Shown piece after piece: positions 63,641 through 64,000 of a stretch of 64,000 nt of DNA (positions are counted from its first letter, which is position 1; every line of letters starts with the position of its first letter). The position numbers and the translations under genes were made by a program. Below the pieces are notes generated by a model, which searched no databases, was not told the DNA's origin, and saw only the letters and a program-made list of their open reading frames with translations. The stretch is from the NCBI GenBank assembly GCA_963723455.1, contig CAVRQM010000004.1, positions 186,001-250,000 of the forward strand. The letters are read 5' to 3'. The DNA is from CAVRQM01 sp963723455 (GTDB taxonomy: Bacteria; Pseudomonadota; Alphaproteobacteria; Acetobacterales; Acetobacteraceae).

Positions 63641-64000
63641 TCAACCGGCGATCCAGGATCCGTGTAGGCCGGCCGGCACACGGCGCGGCAGGTGAACGGT
63701 CGCCAGCGGCTTCGCATTCAGGCTGCGGGCATCCAGGATGACGAAGCTGCCGGTAGACCTACCCTGTTGATGTACAAAGCTGAAGATAAACCCGTCCTGC
63801 TCGTCGGTTGCCTGCGGGTCGGCGACGAACAACGGTTCGCAGATGGTGCAGCCAGCCGGGAACTGATGCACGACCTTGCTGCCCGTGGTCAGGTCGTAAC
63901 GCGCAATCGCCTCGAAAGCGCCGGCCTGGGGCAACTCGCCCGGCCGCGGGTCGCGTAATCCGACATAGCCGTAGCGCGCCTGGCGGCCGAGATAGCGTTC
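63641..64000 (-). CDS. Carotenoid oxygenase family protein, C-terminal part (cut by window edge)
   Basis: The last 119 residues of a retinal-pigment-epithelium/carotenoid-cleavage dioxygenase-type protein are visible; the frame is open through the right edge. Recognisable blocks are CEPLFVADP, DGFIFSFVHQ, SFVILDARSLNAKPLATVHLP and the terminal RRVPAGLHGSWI, whose His is one of the four iron ligands of the family. Substrates may be carotenoids or stilbenes. The crtI-crtB genes lie 22 kb away. Confidence 0.85.
   Translation of the reverse strand, partial: ERYLGRQARYGYVGLRDPRPGELPQAGAFEAIARYDLTTGSKVVHQFPAGCTICEPLFVADPQATDEQDGFIFSFVHQQGRSTGSFVILDARSLNAKPLATVHLPRRVPAGLHGSWIAG

Noticed and set aside
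63363..63644. 93-codon minus-strand frame in the gap before the carotenoid oxygenase
   Set aside because: No ribosome site, no family resemblance and weak codon bias.

Overview
The window is about 70% G+C, almost entirely coding, and reads as a chromosome segment of an alphaproteobacterium. The clues are FlbT, FlaF and a FlbD-type regulator in the flagellar cluster, a general L-amino-acid (Aap/Bzt) transporter, the small alphaproteobacterial families DUF2842 and DUF1489, and a Psd-PssA pair. Carotenoid genes plus very high GC make an Acetobacteraceae-like (Rhodospirillales) host my best guess. That placement is inference.

Layout. 0.1-9.0 kb: an RND efflux adaptor and permease, an orphan molybdenum hydroxylase large subunit, and on the other strand a substrate-binding protein with a degenerate ABC ATPase and no permease. 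9.1-17.4 kb: housekeeping genes (YqjD/YqjE-like pair, phosphatidylethanolamine synthesis psd-pssA followed by an HdeD-like gene, a LysM protein, cytochrome b561, a LOG-family hydrolase, tRNA-Pro(CGG), apt). 17.4-39.0 kb: a large flagellar cluster in two divergent arms around 27.9 kb. The minus arm holds flgE-flgK-flgL-flagellin-flbT-flaF-DUF1217 and two TPR enzymes (a methyltransferase and an OGT-like glycosyltransferase, candidate flagellin modifiers). The plus arm holds fliK-flgD-fliF-fliG-fliH-fliN-flbD-flhA-flhF-flhG. 39.1-41.9 kb: crtI-crtB and a 43-residue membrane protein. 42.5-46.8 kb: the amino-acid ABC transporter aapJQMP. 46.9-50.0 kb: three envelope or polysaccharide-type genes. 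50.1-55.5 kb: a second RND pump with a GntR regulator. 55.6-59.3 kb: copper efflux (HMA chaperone, copA, cueR, DUF4396) around a visible CueR-type operator. 59.4-63.3 kb: livHMGF. The right edge cuts a carotenoid oxygenase.

Two patterns run through the window. First, three gene junctions (apt/16399, crtB/41750, livH/livM) carry short tandem duplications of the stop-start overlap itself. Their periods of 14, 17 and 17 bp each turn the junction into a ladder of mini-ORFs in which every stop overlaps the next start. This looks like an unnamed translational-coupling arrangement and is my main candidate for something new. Second, five genes (the first RND permease, the substrate-binding protein at 6.8 kb, aapJ, aapQ twice, livM) carry single-base frame breaks, at least four genes in the +1 direction. 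This may be sequence error, so their intactness needs raw-read confirmation.
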